Of a DNA stretch of 35,906 nt, positions 1-7,530 are shown one piece after another. Location of the stretch: NCBI GenBank assembly GCA_947450765.1, contig CANFXC010000023.1, positions 1 to 35,906 on the forward strand, in the 5' to 3' direction. The notes beneath the pieces were generated by a model. The model did no database searches and had not been told where the DNA came from. It was given only the letters and a program-made list of their open reading frames with translations. The position numbers and the translations under genes were made by a program. How positions within the stretch are numbered: the stretch's first letter is position 1; each line of letters starts with the position of its first letter. Source of the DNA: Comamonadaceae bacterium (lineage in GTDB: Bacteria; Pseudomonadota; Gammaproteobacteria; Burkholderiales; Burkholderiaceae_C).

Positions 1-2
1 CT

Positions 3-521
3 ATGGCAACTGCGAAAAAAGTAGCATCTAAAAAAGCTGCACCAAAAAAAGCCCCGGTCGCTAAAAAAGCACCGGCCAAGAAAGCCCCAGCTAAAAAAGT
101 AGCAGCGAAAAAAGCACCGGCTAAAAAAGCCGTTGCTAAAAAAGCGCCAGCGAAAAAAGTAGCGGTTAAAAAAGTAGCAGCGAAAAAAGCACCGGCTAAA
201 AAAGTCGTCGCTAAAAAAGCGCCAGCGAAAAAAGTAGCGGCTAAAAAAGTAGCAGCGAAAAAAGCACCGGCTAAAAAAGTCGTTGCTAAAAAAGCGCCAG
301 CGAAAAAAGCTGCCGCTAAAAAAGCGCCAGCGAAGAAAGCTGCTGCGAAGAAAGTAGCCGCGAAAAAGCCCGCTGCGAAGAAAGCCGCGAAAAAGCCCGC
401 TGCGAAGAAAGCCGCGAAAAAGCCCGCTGCAAAAGCACCTGCTGCAGCGGCCAGCCCAGCGGCTCAGACAACTCTGAACCCGCAAGCTGCTTGGCCGTTT
501 CCAACAGCCAGCAAGCCTTAA
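3..521 (+). CDS. Histone H1-like [14 protein letters not shown] DNA-binding protein
   Basis: This 172-residue protein is almost entirely Lys, Ala, Pro and Val in repeats of the [13 protein letters not shown] type up to about residue 145, followed by an Ala/Pro-rich tail ending in FPTASKP. Such proteins resemble the C-terminal tail of eukaryotic histone H1 and are common in betaproteobacteria, where they are thought to bind and compact DNA without sequence specificity. No globular domain, signal peptide or membrane segment is visible. The ATG lies two bases from the window edge, so its ribosome-binding site and promoter are out of view and a more upstream start cannot be excluded. The gene is closed by a strong terminator 20 nt downstream, so it probably ends its own transcript. 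The internal 75-bp repeat makes its length likely to vary between strains. Confidence 0.85.
   Translation: MATAKKVASKKAAPKKAPVAKKAPAKKAPAKKVAAKKAPAKKAVAKKAPAKKVAVKKVAAKKAPAKKVVAKKAPAKKVAAKKVAAKKAPAKKVVAKKAPAKKAAAKKAPAKKAAAKKVAAKKPAAKKAAKKPAAKKAAKKPAAKAPAAAASPAAQTTLNPQAAWPFPTASKP
99..323 (+). repeat. 75-bp tandem repeat inside the H1-like gene, three copies
   Basis: Copies begin at 99, 174 and 249, each opening with GTAGCAGCGAAAAAAGCACC. Copies 1 and 2 differ at only a few bases; copy 3 diverges near its end. The period is 25 codons, so gain or loss of a unit keeps the reading frame. The near-identity at DNA level goes beyond what the Lys/Ala composition requires and suggests recent duplication by slippage or unequal recombination. 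Confidence 0.8.
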
Positions 522-541
522 GCAGTCAGACAGCTCTGCTT

Positions 542-574
542 AAAGCCTGGTATCGAAAGATACCAGGCTTTTTT
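542..574 (+). terminator. Rho-independent terminator of the H1-like gene
   Basis: A perfect 13-bp stem (AAAGCCTGGTATC at 542-554 pairing with 559-571) has a GAAA tetraloop (555-558) and runs into six T residues (569-574). It lies 20 nt past the stop of the H1-like gene. The A-tract at its left side is short, so it is mainly a plus-strand terminator. Confidence 0.92.
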
Positions 575-617
575 ATTGCAGCCACTCCAGCCCGACTTTC
601 ACACCACACGACCCTGC

Positions 618-956
618 ATGTCCTCGCAACCCGTCCCGAACGCCGTCTTTCTGCAGTACGACCCCAAAACCGGTGATTGCCTGGTCAGTGTTCACGTCAT
701 GCCGAATGCACCGCAGACGAAAGCTGATGGAGTGTACGGAGAGGAAGGTCAGCAAGCACTGCGCGTGCGTCTGCATGCGCTGCCCATTGACGGCAAAGCC
801 AATGATGCACTGGTGAAATGGCTGGCGAAAGAATTAGGCATCGCGCAACGTGACATCACACTGGCGCGAGGTCAGACGTCACGGCGCAAACAACTGAGAG
901 TCGACCGCAGTGTGGTGACAGTGGCCCGCTGGGAGCGTCTCATTTCACCGAACTGA
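618..956 (+). CDS. DUF167 (YggU-type) family protein
   Basis: This is a 112-residue protein of the DUF167/YggU family, small cytosolic proteins of unknown function. Visible family marks are the N-terminal strand region with VHVMPNAPQTKADGV, the central RLHALPIDGKANDALVKWLA segment, and the hallmark LARGQTSRRKQLRV near the C-terminus. The open frame extends back to 576, but that would begin inside the terminator of the preceding gene. The ATG at 618 (MSSQPVPNAV) gives the normal family length, so I chose it. It converges with the PfkB kinase gene; the stops are 41 nt apart and no clear terminator hairpin lies between them. Confidence 0.85.
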   Translation: MSSQPVPNAVFLQYDPKTGDCLVSVHVMPNAPQTKADGVYGEEGQQALRVRLHALPIDGKANDALVKWLAKELGIAQRDITLARGQTSRRKQLRVDRSVVTVARWERLISPN

Positions 957-997
957 CCAGCAAGCACGCTGACAGACGTCGAGCGCCCGATGCAGAC

Positions 998-1906
998 TCA
1001 CAGGGATGAAGCTGGACGAATCGTCTCGAGTGTGTAGTTCTGGCAGCCCGGGGTGGCTATTTTGTGGGCTCCGACGCGGTTGCCGAGTTCACAGCACTTA
1101 GCCAGTGACCAACCTTTTTCAAGGCCAAAGAGCAAGGCGCCACGGAAGGCGTCGCCGCAACCCGTCGGGTCTACCAACTGAGTGGCTTTGACTGGTGGCA
1201 CCAAAGTCATTTCACCGTCGACCCAGACTTCGCAACCGTCTGCACCCAGTGTGACGACCAGACCCTCCACGCGCATGGACAGCGCTTTGCTGTCCAGACC
1301 GGTGCGTTCGGTCAGCATCCGGCCCTCGTAGTCGTTAACCGTCACCCACGTCGCGAGATCGACAAATTGTGTGAGCTCATCGCCGTTGAACATCGGCAAG
1401 CCCTGACCGGGATCGAACACAAACGGAATACCGGCGGCCTTGAACTGTGCCGCATGCTGCAACATAGCATCACGGCCATCGGGTGAAATGATGCCGATCT
1501 TGATGTCATGGCGGGCAGCCACTTCAGACAAGTGCGCCTGGCTCATCGCACCAGGATGAAAGGCCGTGATCTGGTTGTTGTCACGATCCGTCATGATCAT
1601 GGCTTGCGCCGTGTAGGTATCCGTCAGCTCACGGATGAACTCGGTGCTGATGCCCTTGTTGCGCAGATGCGCCAGATAGTCGAGTCCATCGTTACCAACT
1701 GTTGCCATGGGCAAGGCTGTTCCGCCGAGTTGCGACAGACTGTAGGCGATGTTGCCGGCGCAACCGCCGAACTCACGGCGCAAGGCGGGGACCAGAAAGG
1801 AGACGTTCAAAATGTGCAATTGCTCAGGCATGATCTGCTCGGCAAAACGGCCCTCGAAAGTCATGATGGTGTCAAAGGCCAGAGAGCCACAAATCAAAGC
1901 GGGCAT
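998..1906 (-). CDS. PfkB-family carbohydrate/nucleoside kinase (adenosine kinase-like)
   Basis: This 302-residue protein belongs to the PfkB (ribokinase) family, cytosolic enzymes that phosphorylate a sugar or nucleoside with ATP. The N-terminal substrate region has the di-glycine motif FGGCAGNIA (residues 46-54). The C-terminal signature DPTGCGDAFRGALL (246-259) carries the anion hole and the catalytic Asp252. Annotators often call such betaproteobacterial proteins adenosine kinase, but the substrate cannot be read from sequence. It follows the DUF3426 gene by 18 nt on the same strand, so the two are probably co-transcribed. Start is the ATG at 1906, consistent with the usual MxALICGSLAxD opening. 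Confidence 0.85.
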   Translation of the reverse strand: MPALICGSLAFDTIMTFEGRFAEQIMPEQLHILNVSFLVPALRREFGGCAGNIAYSLSQLGGTALPMATVGNDGLDYLAHLRNKGISTEFIRELTDTYTAQAMIMTDRDNNQITAFHPGAMSQAHLSEVAARHDIKIGIISPDGRDAMLQHAAQFKAAGIPFVFDPGQGLPMFNGDELTQFVDLATWVTVNDYEGRMLTERTGLDSKALSMRVEGLVVTLGADGCEVWVDGEMTLVPPVKATQLVDPTGCGDAFRGALLFGLEKGWSLAKCCELGNRVGAHKIATPGCQNYTLETIRPASSL

Positions 1907-1924
1907 GCGTCTATTTCTCGGGTT

Positions 1925-3106
1925 TCAGGGATAAAAAGCTAACAAGCGGTAACCGGTGACTGGGGCTGCCGCAGAAGGTGCGTCGACCACGGGCTGCCCG
2001 TCTGGCGTTGCTACTGCGGCAGATGAAGCCGCCGGCAATGGCGCCACAGACACCGGGGGCAGACTGACCAGAAGATTAAAAACACCAGCGAAAGGTGCGG
2101 CTTGCTCCAGCCGGTTGCCAATGGCCCCGAACTCAGAAGGCAGCAGAACCTTGCGTATCAAGACTTCGTTTTGCGACCCGGTCAAGGTCACTTCCAGCGC
2201 GGGCATAGCGACAGAAGCGAGCTGGGCATTCTTGAGAACAAAATTGAGCCGATACGCATCAGGGCCGGTTTGGGTGAACGATGAACTGTCGATCGTGATG
2301 GCCTCAATCACGCGCGGCGGGTTGATCTGGCAGACCATTTTTTCGCACAGAACCTCAAGTGCCGGCAACAACGCCGGGTAACGAGCGGCTATGGCATCAC
2401 GTTCATGCACGAGCACTTGCAACCCCAAGGCACTCAACAAAATCATTGCAAGCAACACGCCCAGCGCCCTGACGAGTGGCCTCCTGGCCTTGCCTCTGCG
2501 CTGCGCCGTCTGGACAAAAGTCAGTTCCGGCAGCGTTGCACGCAGGGCGTCCTCAGTCTTCACTGGTTTGTTGGACGCTGTCGATCCGTCAAGCGCGCGA
2601 CGACCGGCAGCATCTTGGCTGCGACCGTGATCTTCCTGGCTGGTGGCATCAGTTGCCTCCGGCGCCGACAAATAACTAGAGAGCGGTGCAGATACAGAAG
2701 CATCTTCGATATCAGACTTGATTGAAGAGCGTGGAGCGACATGTACTTCAGGCTGCGTAGACAGGCTGGCCCGAGGAATCTGCAGGTCAAAGTCGCTGGT
2801 CAATGCATGGGAGGTATCGAGCGGAACCTCGGCCACCACCGAACGAGAAGTAGTTGCCGCCATGGGCGCAAGAAATTCTGTCGGCAGTTCTTCCGCCATG
2901 TACTCTGGCGCTGAAACATGAGGATCCTGACACTCAGCATCAGGTTGATCAATGTGCTCAGGTTCAACTGTCGCTTGAAAGTGCGCAGAAGCATCGAAGA
3001 CGCCGTCGCAGTGACCGCAACGGACCCAGCCGTCCGACACTTTCAATTGGTCGGGCACGACCTTGAACATCGTTCGGCAAGTGGGGCAGCAGGTTATCAA
3101 GCTCAT
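1925..3106 (-). CDS. Zinc-ribbon / DUF3426 membrane protein
   Basis: The protein has 393 residues. The N-terminus is an MJ0042-type zinc ribbon with CPTC (Cys7-Cys10) and CGHC (Cys30-Cys33) as the metal ligands. A long low-complexity acidic/Ser-rich linker (about 45-195) follows, then a basic patch and one membrane helix (about 210-233), then a C-terminal DUF3426 domain that should lie in the periplasm. This architecture is typical of the gene found next to prmA in betaproteobacteria; its function is not established. It starts 37 nt after prmA. No good Shine-Dalgarno sequence precedes the ATG, but TACAAT sits 8 nt upstream (3115-3120), so it may have its own promoter. Confidence 0.85.
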   Translation of the reverse strand: MSLITCCPTCRTMFKVVPDQLKVSDGWVRCGHCDGVFDASAHFQATVEPEHIDQPDAECQDPHVSAPEYMAEELPTEFLAPMAATTSRSVVAEVPLDTSHALTSDFDLQIPRASLSTQPEVHVAPRSSIKSDIEDASVSAPLSSYLSAPEATDATSQEDHGRSQDAAGRRALDGSTASNKPVKTEDALRATLPELTFVQTAQRRGKARRPLVRALGVLLAMILLSALGLQVLVHERDAIAARYPALLPALEVLCEKMVCQINPPRVIEAITIDSSSFTQTGPDAYRLNFVLKNAQLASVAMPALEVTLTGSQNEVLIRKVLLPSEFGAIGNRLEQAAPFAGVFNLLVSLPPVSVAPLPAASSAAVATPDGQPVVDAPSAAAPVTGYRLLAFYP

Positions 3107-3143
3107 CGCGTCGAATTGTAGGGCTTGCTTGGCTCAGACTGGA

Positions 3144-4028
3144 TCAGATCTTAGCGGTCATCAAGATCCAGCCGTCTTCACTGTCGGCCACGCTCAAAGT
3201 GGCGTAGGGCGCATACGCCTCTTTGAGTTCGTCGGCCTGGCGCTCCAGAATTCCGGCCAACACCAAGTGGCCACCCGGCGCGACGTGCGCGCACAGCAGC
3301 GGTGCCAACACCTTCAGCGGCGTCGCCAAAATATTCGCCAGCACGGTTTGGTACGCGCCCGAAGATTTGTCTGGCAAGCCAGCCTTCAATTGCACGTGAT
3401 TCGCCTCGGCATTGGCGAGGGTCGACTGCACGGCGGCTTCATCGATATCGACCGCATCGATATCCGTCGCACCAAATTTAGCCGCACCGATAGCCAGAAT
3501 GCCCGAACCACAACCGTAGTCAAGGACACGACCGCCAGCGCGGCCCGCAGCAATCCAGCGCAAGCACATGCGGGTGGTCGGATGGGTGCCGGTGCCAAAA
3601 GCCAGCCCCGGATCCAGCCGAATCACTTGGCGCGCTTGGGCCGGTGGCTCATGCCAAGTCGGGACGATCCAGAACTCAGGCGTGATCTCAACCGGGGTGA
3701 ACTGCGATTGCGTCAAGCGCACCCAATCTTGCTCAGGCACCGGGCTGACGGCGACCACTTGGCAGCCATTGAAAAAATCTTGCGCCGCGAGCAGCACAGC
3801 CGCGTCCCTCGCAGCCGCCTCATTGGGAAACAAGGCGACGATGCGCGAGCGCTCCCAACCGGCTTTAGGCGGTGGCATGCCGGGTTCGCCAAAAAGCGCC
3901 TGTTCAGCGGGCGTCTGCGCATCGGCATCTTCGACCGACACGCTCAAAGCGTCGAGGGCGTCAAGCGCATCGCTCACGCTCTCGACGGCGTCCACAGGGG
4001 CCAGCATGACCAGTTCAAAAAGACTCAT
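3144..4028 (-). CDS. prmA: Ribosomal protein L11 methyltransferase
   Basis: PrmA methylates ribosomal protein L11 using S-adenosylmethionine. The 294-residue protein shows the family marks: an N-terminal L11-recognition domain, the linker signature GLAFGTGTHPTT (141-152), the AdoMet-binding YGCGSGILAIGAA (171-183), and LANILATPL (230-238). The frame can be opened five codons earlier at a TTG (4043), but the ATG at 4028 gives MSLFELVML, which fits the usual PrmA opening strand. It lies downstream of accBC on the same strand, separated by a likely terminator, so it may be transcribed separately. Confidence 0.95.
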   Translation of the reverse strand: MSLFELVMLAPVDAVESVSDALDALDALSVSVEDADAQTPAEQALFGEPGMPPPKAGWERSRIVALFPNEAAARDAAVLLAAQDFFNGCQVVAVSPVPEQDWVRLTQSQFTPVEITPEFWIVPTWHEPPAQARQVIRLDPGLAFGTGTHPTTRMCLRWIAAGRAGGRVLDYGCGSGILAIGAAKFGATDIDAVDIDEAAVQSTLANAEANHVQLKAGLPDKSSGAYQTVLANILATPLKVLAPLLCAHVAPGGHLVLAGILERQADELKEAYAPYATLSVADSEDGWILMTAKI

Positions 4029-4060
4029 GAAAAGACCCGCCAAATTAGGAGATAGGTGAA

Positions 4061-4111
4061 GGGAAAAACGAAAACAACCCGCAGCGCATCACCAAGGAGC
4101 GCGTGCGGGTT
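4061..4111 (-). terminator. Probable terminator between accC and prmA
   Basis: On the minus strand, AACCCGCA (4111-4104) and GCGC (4102-4099) pair with GCGC (4087-4084) and TGCGGGTT (4083-4076), giving a 12-bp stem with one bulged base. The RNA then runs through a T-rich tail (TTGTTTTCGTTTTT) to about 4061. It lies 20 nt past the accC stop, so it should end or reduce accBC transcription before prmA. Confidence 0.65.
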
Positions 4112-4130
4112 TAGAACTGGTGGCTGAAGC

Positions 4131-5480
4131 TTAGCGTTGCCGCTGCGACAACCACTCTTCCAAATAGTGAATATTGGTGCCACCGTCCACGAACTTGGCG
4201 TCGACCATCAACTCACGATGGAGTGCAATGTTGGTGTTGATGCCTTCGACCACGGTTTCTGCCAGCGCCGTGCGCATGCGGGCCAAGGCCTGCTCGCGCG
4301 TGTCGCCATGAACAATGATCTTGCCGATCATCGAGTCATAGTTTGGCGGCACAAAATAGTTGGCGTAGATATGCGAGTCAACCCGCACACCAGGGCCGCC
4401 GGGCGCGTGCCATGTCGTGATACGACCTGGCGACGGCGTGAACTTGTAAGGGTCCTCGGCATTGATGCGGCACTCAATCGAGTGACCCTTGATCTCGATC
4501 TGACGCTGCGTGAACGGCAGACGTTCGCCGGCCGCCACCATGATTTGCGTCTTCACGATGTCAACACCGGTGATCCATTCCGTGACCGGGTGCTCGACCT
4601 GAACACGGGTGTTCATTTCGATGAAATAAAACTCACCGTTTTCATACAAAAACTCAAAGGTACCCGCACCGCGATAGCCAATTTTCTTGACGGCAGCGAC
4701 GCAACGCTCACCGATTTTTTCGATCAGCTTGCGCGGAACGCCAGGAGCCGGCGCCTCCTCAATGACTTTTTGATGGCGACGCTGCATGGAGCAATCACGC
4801 TCGCCCAGCCAGACCGCATTTTTGTGCTGGTCAGCCATGATCTGGATTTCGATGTGGCGCGGATTTTGGAGAAATTTCTCCATGTAAACCGCCGGATTGC
4901 CGAACGCGGCGCCGGCTTCCGCCTTGGTCGTTTGCACCGCATGGATCAGCGCCGCCTCGGTGTGCACCACGCGCATGCCGCGCCCGCCGCCGCCGCCTGC
5001 GGCCTTGATGATGACCGGGTAACCAACGGCTTTGGCCGTGCGCTTGATGATGGCCGGGTCGTCGGGCAAGGCGCCTTCAGAGCCGGGCACGCAAGGCACG
5101 CCGGCCCTGATCATGGCCTGCTTGGCAGAGACCTTGTCACCCATGATGCGGATGGATTCAGGCGTCGGGCCGATGAACTTGAAGCCGCTTTTTTCCACAC
5201 GCTCAGCAAAATCAGCGTTTTCACTGAGGAAGCCGTAGCCGGGGTGAATGGCTTCAGCGTCTGTGACCTCGGCTGCGGCAATGATGGCCGGCATGCTGAG
5301 GTAGCTCTGCGCCGATGCGGCAGGGCCGATGCAGACAGACTCGTCGGCCAGCTTTATGTACTTGGCTTCGCGGTCGGCTTCGGAGTAAACCATCACGGCC
5401 TTGACGCCGAGTTCCCGACAAGCCCGCTGGATACGCAGGGCAATTTCACCCCGGTTAGCGATCAGAATTTTTTTAAACAT
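4131..5480 (-). CDS. accC: Biotin carboxylase subunit of acetyl-CoA carboxylase
   Basis: AccC carboxylates the biotin on AccB using ATP and bicarbonate, the first half-reaction of fatty acid synthesis. At 449 residues it matches the E. coli length. Visible parts are the N-terminal [24 protein letters not shown] (79-88), the ATP-grasp glycine loop [11 protein letters not shown] (159-169), and [14 protein letters not shown] (288-301) with Arg292 and Glu296 at the active site. The frame extends to 5588, but that overlaps accB and adds 36 unrelated residues; the ATG at 5480 gives the family start. It follows accB by 10 nt, so the pair is one operon. Confidence 0.97.
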   Translation of the reverse strand: MFKKILIANRGEIALRIQRACRELGVKAVMVYSEADREAKYIKLADESVCIGPAASAQSYLSMPAIIAAAEVTDAEAIHPGYGFLSENADFAERVEKSGFKFIGPTPESIRIMGDKVSAKQAMIRAGVPCVPGSEGALPDDPAIIKRTAKAVGYPVIIKAAGGGGGRGMRVVHTEAALIHAVQTTKAEAGAAFGNPAVYMEKFLQNPRHIEIQIMADQHKNAVWLGERDCSMQRRHQKVIEEAPAPGVPRKLIEKIGERCVAAVKKIGYRGAGTFEFLYENGEFYFIEMNTRVQVEHPVTEWITGVDIVKTQIMVAAGERLPFTQRQIEIKGHSIECRINAEDPYKFTPSPGRITTWHAPGGPGVRVDSHIYANYFVPPNYDSMIGKIIVHGDTREQALARMRTALAETVVEGINTNIALHRELMVDAKFVDGGTNIHYLEEWLSQRQR

Positions 5481-5490
5481 GGCGCCCGCT

Positions 5491-5934
5491 TCACTCGATG
5501 ATGAAGAGTGGTTGTCCGTACTCAACAGCCTGACCGTTCTCACACAACATCGCCGTGATGGTGCCAGACTTGTCAGCCTCAATCTCATTGAGGATCTTCA
5601 TGGCTTCAATGATGCAGATGGTGTCGCCTTCTTTGACTTGGCTGCCGATGTCGACAAAAGCCTTGGCACCAGGACTGGCTGAGCGGTAGAAAGTTCCAAC
5701 CATAGGGGACTTGACTGCATGGCCCTGCACTTCGGCAGTTGCCTCAGGAGCCGTCACCGCCGCTGCAACAGCCGCAGGTGCCGCAACCATCATGGCTGGT
5801 GCCTGCATGACCATGGGTGCAGCGCCCATGAATTTGACGATTCTGACTTTACCTTCAGCCTCGGTGATTTCAAGTTCTGACACGTTTGACTCTGAAACTA
5901 GGTCAATCAATGTTTTGAGTTTGCGTAGATCCAT
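5491..5934 (-). CDS. accB: Biotin carboxyl carrier protein of acetyl-CoA carboxylase
   Basis: AccB carries the biotin that shuttles CO2 between AccC and the carboxyltransferase. The 147-residue protein has an N-terminal helical region ([13 protein letters not shown]), an Ala/Pro/Met-rich linker (about 38-72), and the biotinyl domain with the thumb segment [16 protein letters not shown] (76-91) and the biotinylation site EAMKIL with Lys113. A GGAG Shine-Dalgarno lies 8 nt before the ATG at 5934. In many proteobacteria aroQ lies immediately upstream of accB; here there is an AT-rich non-coding leader instead. Confidence 0.97.
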   Translation of the reverse strand: MDLRKLKTLIDLVSESNVSELEITEAEGKVRIVKFMGAAPMVMQAPAMMVAAPAAVAAAVTAPEATAEVQGHAVKSPMVGTFYRSASPGAKAFVDIGSQVKEGDTICIIEAMKILNEIEADKSGTITAMLCENGQAVEYGQPLFIIE

Positions 5935-6231
5935 GCTTTATTCTCCGGCGACAGTGGCGGGCTGGGGGCCCGGCCTTAAATATGAATTGCCAAACTGCCT
6001 CAACAGTTCGACCTGAGATCAGATCTTGACCCAGCCAAGCAGTCGGTACGATTTACCCACTCTTTGCCGGTCTTCTTTCACTAAACTACTTGAATTGTAA
6101 TCATCTGCAAATTATCAAATAAACAATGATGCAATCTTTCGATGCATCTGAAGTTTTCTGATTGCGAACTTTAACGCAAATTGAGCCTCATTTACCGCCG
6201 TTGACGACTCAAACGAGACAAGAACAAAGAA
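5935..6231 (-). promoter_or_regulatory. AT-rich non-coding leader/promoter region of accBC
   Basis: This 297-bp gap holds no credible ORF and no recognisable aroQ fragment on either strand. It is clearly more AT-rich than its neighbours, especially 6070-6180, and this should contain the accBC promoter. The best -35-like hexamer on the minus strand is TTGATA, inside ATTTGATAATTTGC, with TACAAT 13 nt further on; the spacing is poor, so I do not assign boxes. The last 80 nt before accB are GC-rich (GGCCGGGCCCCC run) and may be structured. Control of accBC by its 5' leader is possible but not shown. Confidence 0.5.
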
Positions 6232-6765
6232 TCAAGACAAGGCTGCCCAGTTGGCCAAATCTGCCGGCAACAGCTGTCCGCTTTTCCGCTGCAGCACATC
6301 ACCCGAGGCGCCAAAGGCCACCGAAAATGGCAGGCCGCCGGTTAAATTACCCATGCGTTTGCTGAGCTCGGTGCCGTCCAGACCGACCATCACGATCGGA
6401 AAATCCAGTGGCGACTTTTTCAACCAGGCGCGCACAGCACTCGGCTGGTCAACCGCCAAACCCAGCACGCGCCAGCCCCGTGCTTGCTGTTCTTGGTGGA
6501 AGCGATTCAGCAAGGGGAGCTCTTCCACACAAGGCGGGCACCAAGTCGCCCAAAAATTCACCAACAAGGGTTGGCCCGCCAAACTGCTGATTTTGAGCAT
6601 CTCGCCATCTGGCGTTTCCATCTCCAAGGCCCAGAACGGGTCTGCCGATGAATTGCGCGCCAATGGCGTCTCATGGCGGTCGCGCAACCACCAAGCGGCG
6701 CCGACGCCTGCCAGACCCGCCGCCACGGCGGTGCTGGCAAACAGCATGTTTCTACGTTTGATCAT
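6232..6765 (-). CDS. TlpA-like thioredoxin-fold thiol-disulfide oxidoreductase, membrane-anchored
   Basis: This is a 177-residue thioredoxin-fold protein of the TlpA/ResA group. Residues 1-26 form a basic start (MIKRRNML) followed by a hydrophobic helix, either an uncleaved anchor or a signal peptide; the KRR is only weakly Tat-like. The rest should be periplasmic. The active site is WCPPC with Cys76 and Cys79, and the cis-proline loop is GGLPFS (Pro146). Such proteins reduce periplasmic disulfides, often for cytochrome c maturation, but the partner cannot be read here. A GAGGA Shine-Dalgarno lies 6 nt before the ATG. It precedes accBC on the same strand with a 297-bp gap. Confidence 0.88.
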   Translation of the reverse strand: MIKRRNMLFASTAVAAGLAGVGAAWWLRDRHETPLARNSSADPFWALEMETPDGEMLKISSLAGQPLLVNFWATWCPPCVEELPLLNRFHQEQQARGWRVLGLAVDQPSAVRAWLKKSPLDFPIVMVGLDGTELSKRMGNLTGGLPFSVAFGASGDVLQRKSGQLLPADLANWAALS

Positions 6766-6850
6766 CCGGAGTCCTCATCACTTCAAATTTAACTTCAAGG
6801 CAGTTTCGCAGGTTTTAAAGCTCTGATCGTTGAAGATCGAGGCCCATTTG

Positions 6851-7450
6851 TCACAAAGCCAGCAAGCGTTCGACAGCCGCTAAGTCGCCACGTGGCGTGC
6901 GGCCTTTGGCATCAGGCCGCAAGGCACCGCGTAAATCGTCGTGGTCATAGACCATCAGGTGCACGCCGACGGTTTCCTGCAAAGGCTTGCAAACGCTGCG
7001 AATACTCAACGCCTCCACACTGTCGCCCCAAAACCCGGTGACTGTGCAGGGTTCGTAATCCACCTGGTGCTCAATCAGGGCAATTTCAGCCGACTTCGAG
7101 TCATCACAAAACAGCTGGATATAAATGTCGGACAGCCGCGTCGCGGTGCCGTGCCAAACCGCCCCCCCCAAAAACGGCCGGAACTCGGCCATGCGCCGCA
7201 TCCAGACCAAGGCCAGCTCACGCAGGGCTTTCAGCTCGGCAGGCTGCGTCTCAGCACAAAACAGCGCAATGTACGCATGCACCGCGTCTTCAATCTCGTC
7301 ATTGCCCGGCAGCTCGGTGCGCGACGGCAGCGCCATCTGCTTGATCGCGCGGCGCTTGGCGGGACCGTATTCAAGCCCCTCTTCCACCACCATAGCGGCA
7401 GCGGCAGCAGCAATTTCAGCCTTCAAGTTGTGCGGTTCAAATGAGTTCAT
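6851..7450 (-). CDS. Unrecognised conserved-looking protein with a nucleotidyltransferase-like motif
   Basis: I do not recognise a named family for this 199-residue cytosolic protein. The N-terminus is Ala-rich and helical; no signal peptide or membrane segment is visible. The segment FLGGAVWHGTATRLSDIYI (93-111) resembles the minimal nucleotidyltransferase signature (hydrophobic-Gly-Gly/Ser, 9-13 residues, Asp-h-Asp/Glu-h): LGG, 11 residues, then Asp108-Ile-Tyr110-Ile. The second acidic residue is Tyr, so if the fold is right the site is degenerate. The following strand carries DD at 115-116 and VDYE at 130-133. It is divergent from mpl with 80 bp between the starts. Function remains unknown. 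Confidence 0.7.
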   Translation of the reverse strand: MNSFEPHNLKAEIAAAAAAMVVEEGLEYGPAKRRAIKQMALPSRTELPGNDEIEDAVHAYIALFCAETQPAELKALRELALVWMRRMAEFRPFLGGAVWHGTATRLSDIYIQLFCDDSKSAEIALIEHQVDYEPCTVTGFWGDSVEALSIRSVCKPLQETVGVHLMVYDHDDLRGALRPDAKGRTPRGDLAAVERLLAL

Positions 7451-7494
7451 GGCCCGTATTTTTGCACCTGCTGGGCCGGTCAGCAGTCGAAGGG

Positions 7495-7525
7495 TTGAAG
7501 CTGCGCCGCGGCCACTGCCTAAAAT
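7495..7525 (+). promoter_or_regulatory. Candidate mpl promoter adjoining the start codon
   Basis: TTGAAG (7495-7500) and TAAAAT (7520-7525) are separated by 19 nt, longer than ideal. The -10-like box ends only 5 nt before the mpl ATG and there is no Shine-Dalgarno sequence, so a transcript from here would start at or next to the ATG and be leaderless. Confidence 0.4.
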
Positions 7526-7530
7526 GCCGC

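Noticed and set aside
99..323. Regular repeats considered as a CRISPR array
   Set aside because: The units are contiguous with no spacers, are multiples of three, and lie in frame within the H1-like coding sequence.
4137..5501. 454-codon plus-strand ORF opposite accC and accB
   Set aside because: It lies antisense to well-supported genes. Its protein is His/Arg/Asp-rich with no family marks, as expected from the reverse frame of GC-rich coding DNA.
5481..5588. Longer accC start at 5588
   Set aside because: The added 36 residues overlap accB and do not fit the family; [14 protein letters not shown] at 5480 is the standard start. Similar upstream extensions of murD, mpl, ruvC, ftsZ and ftsL were trimmed for the same reason.
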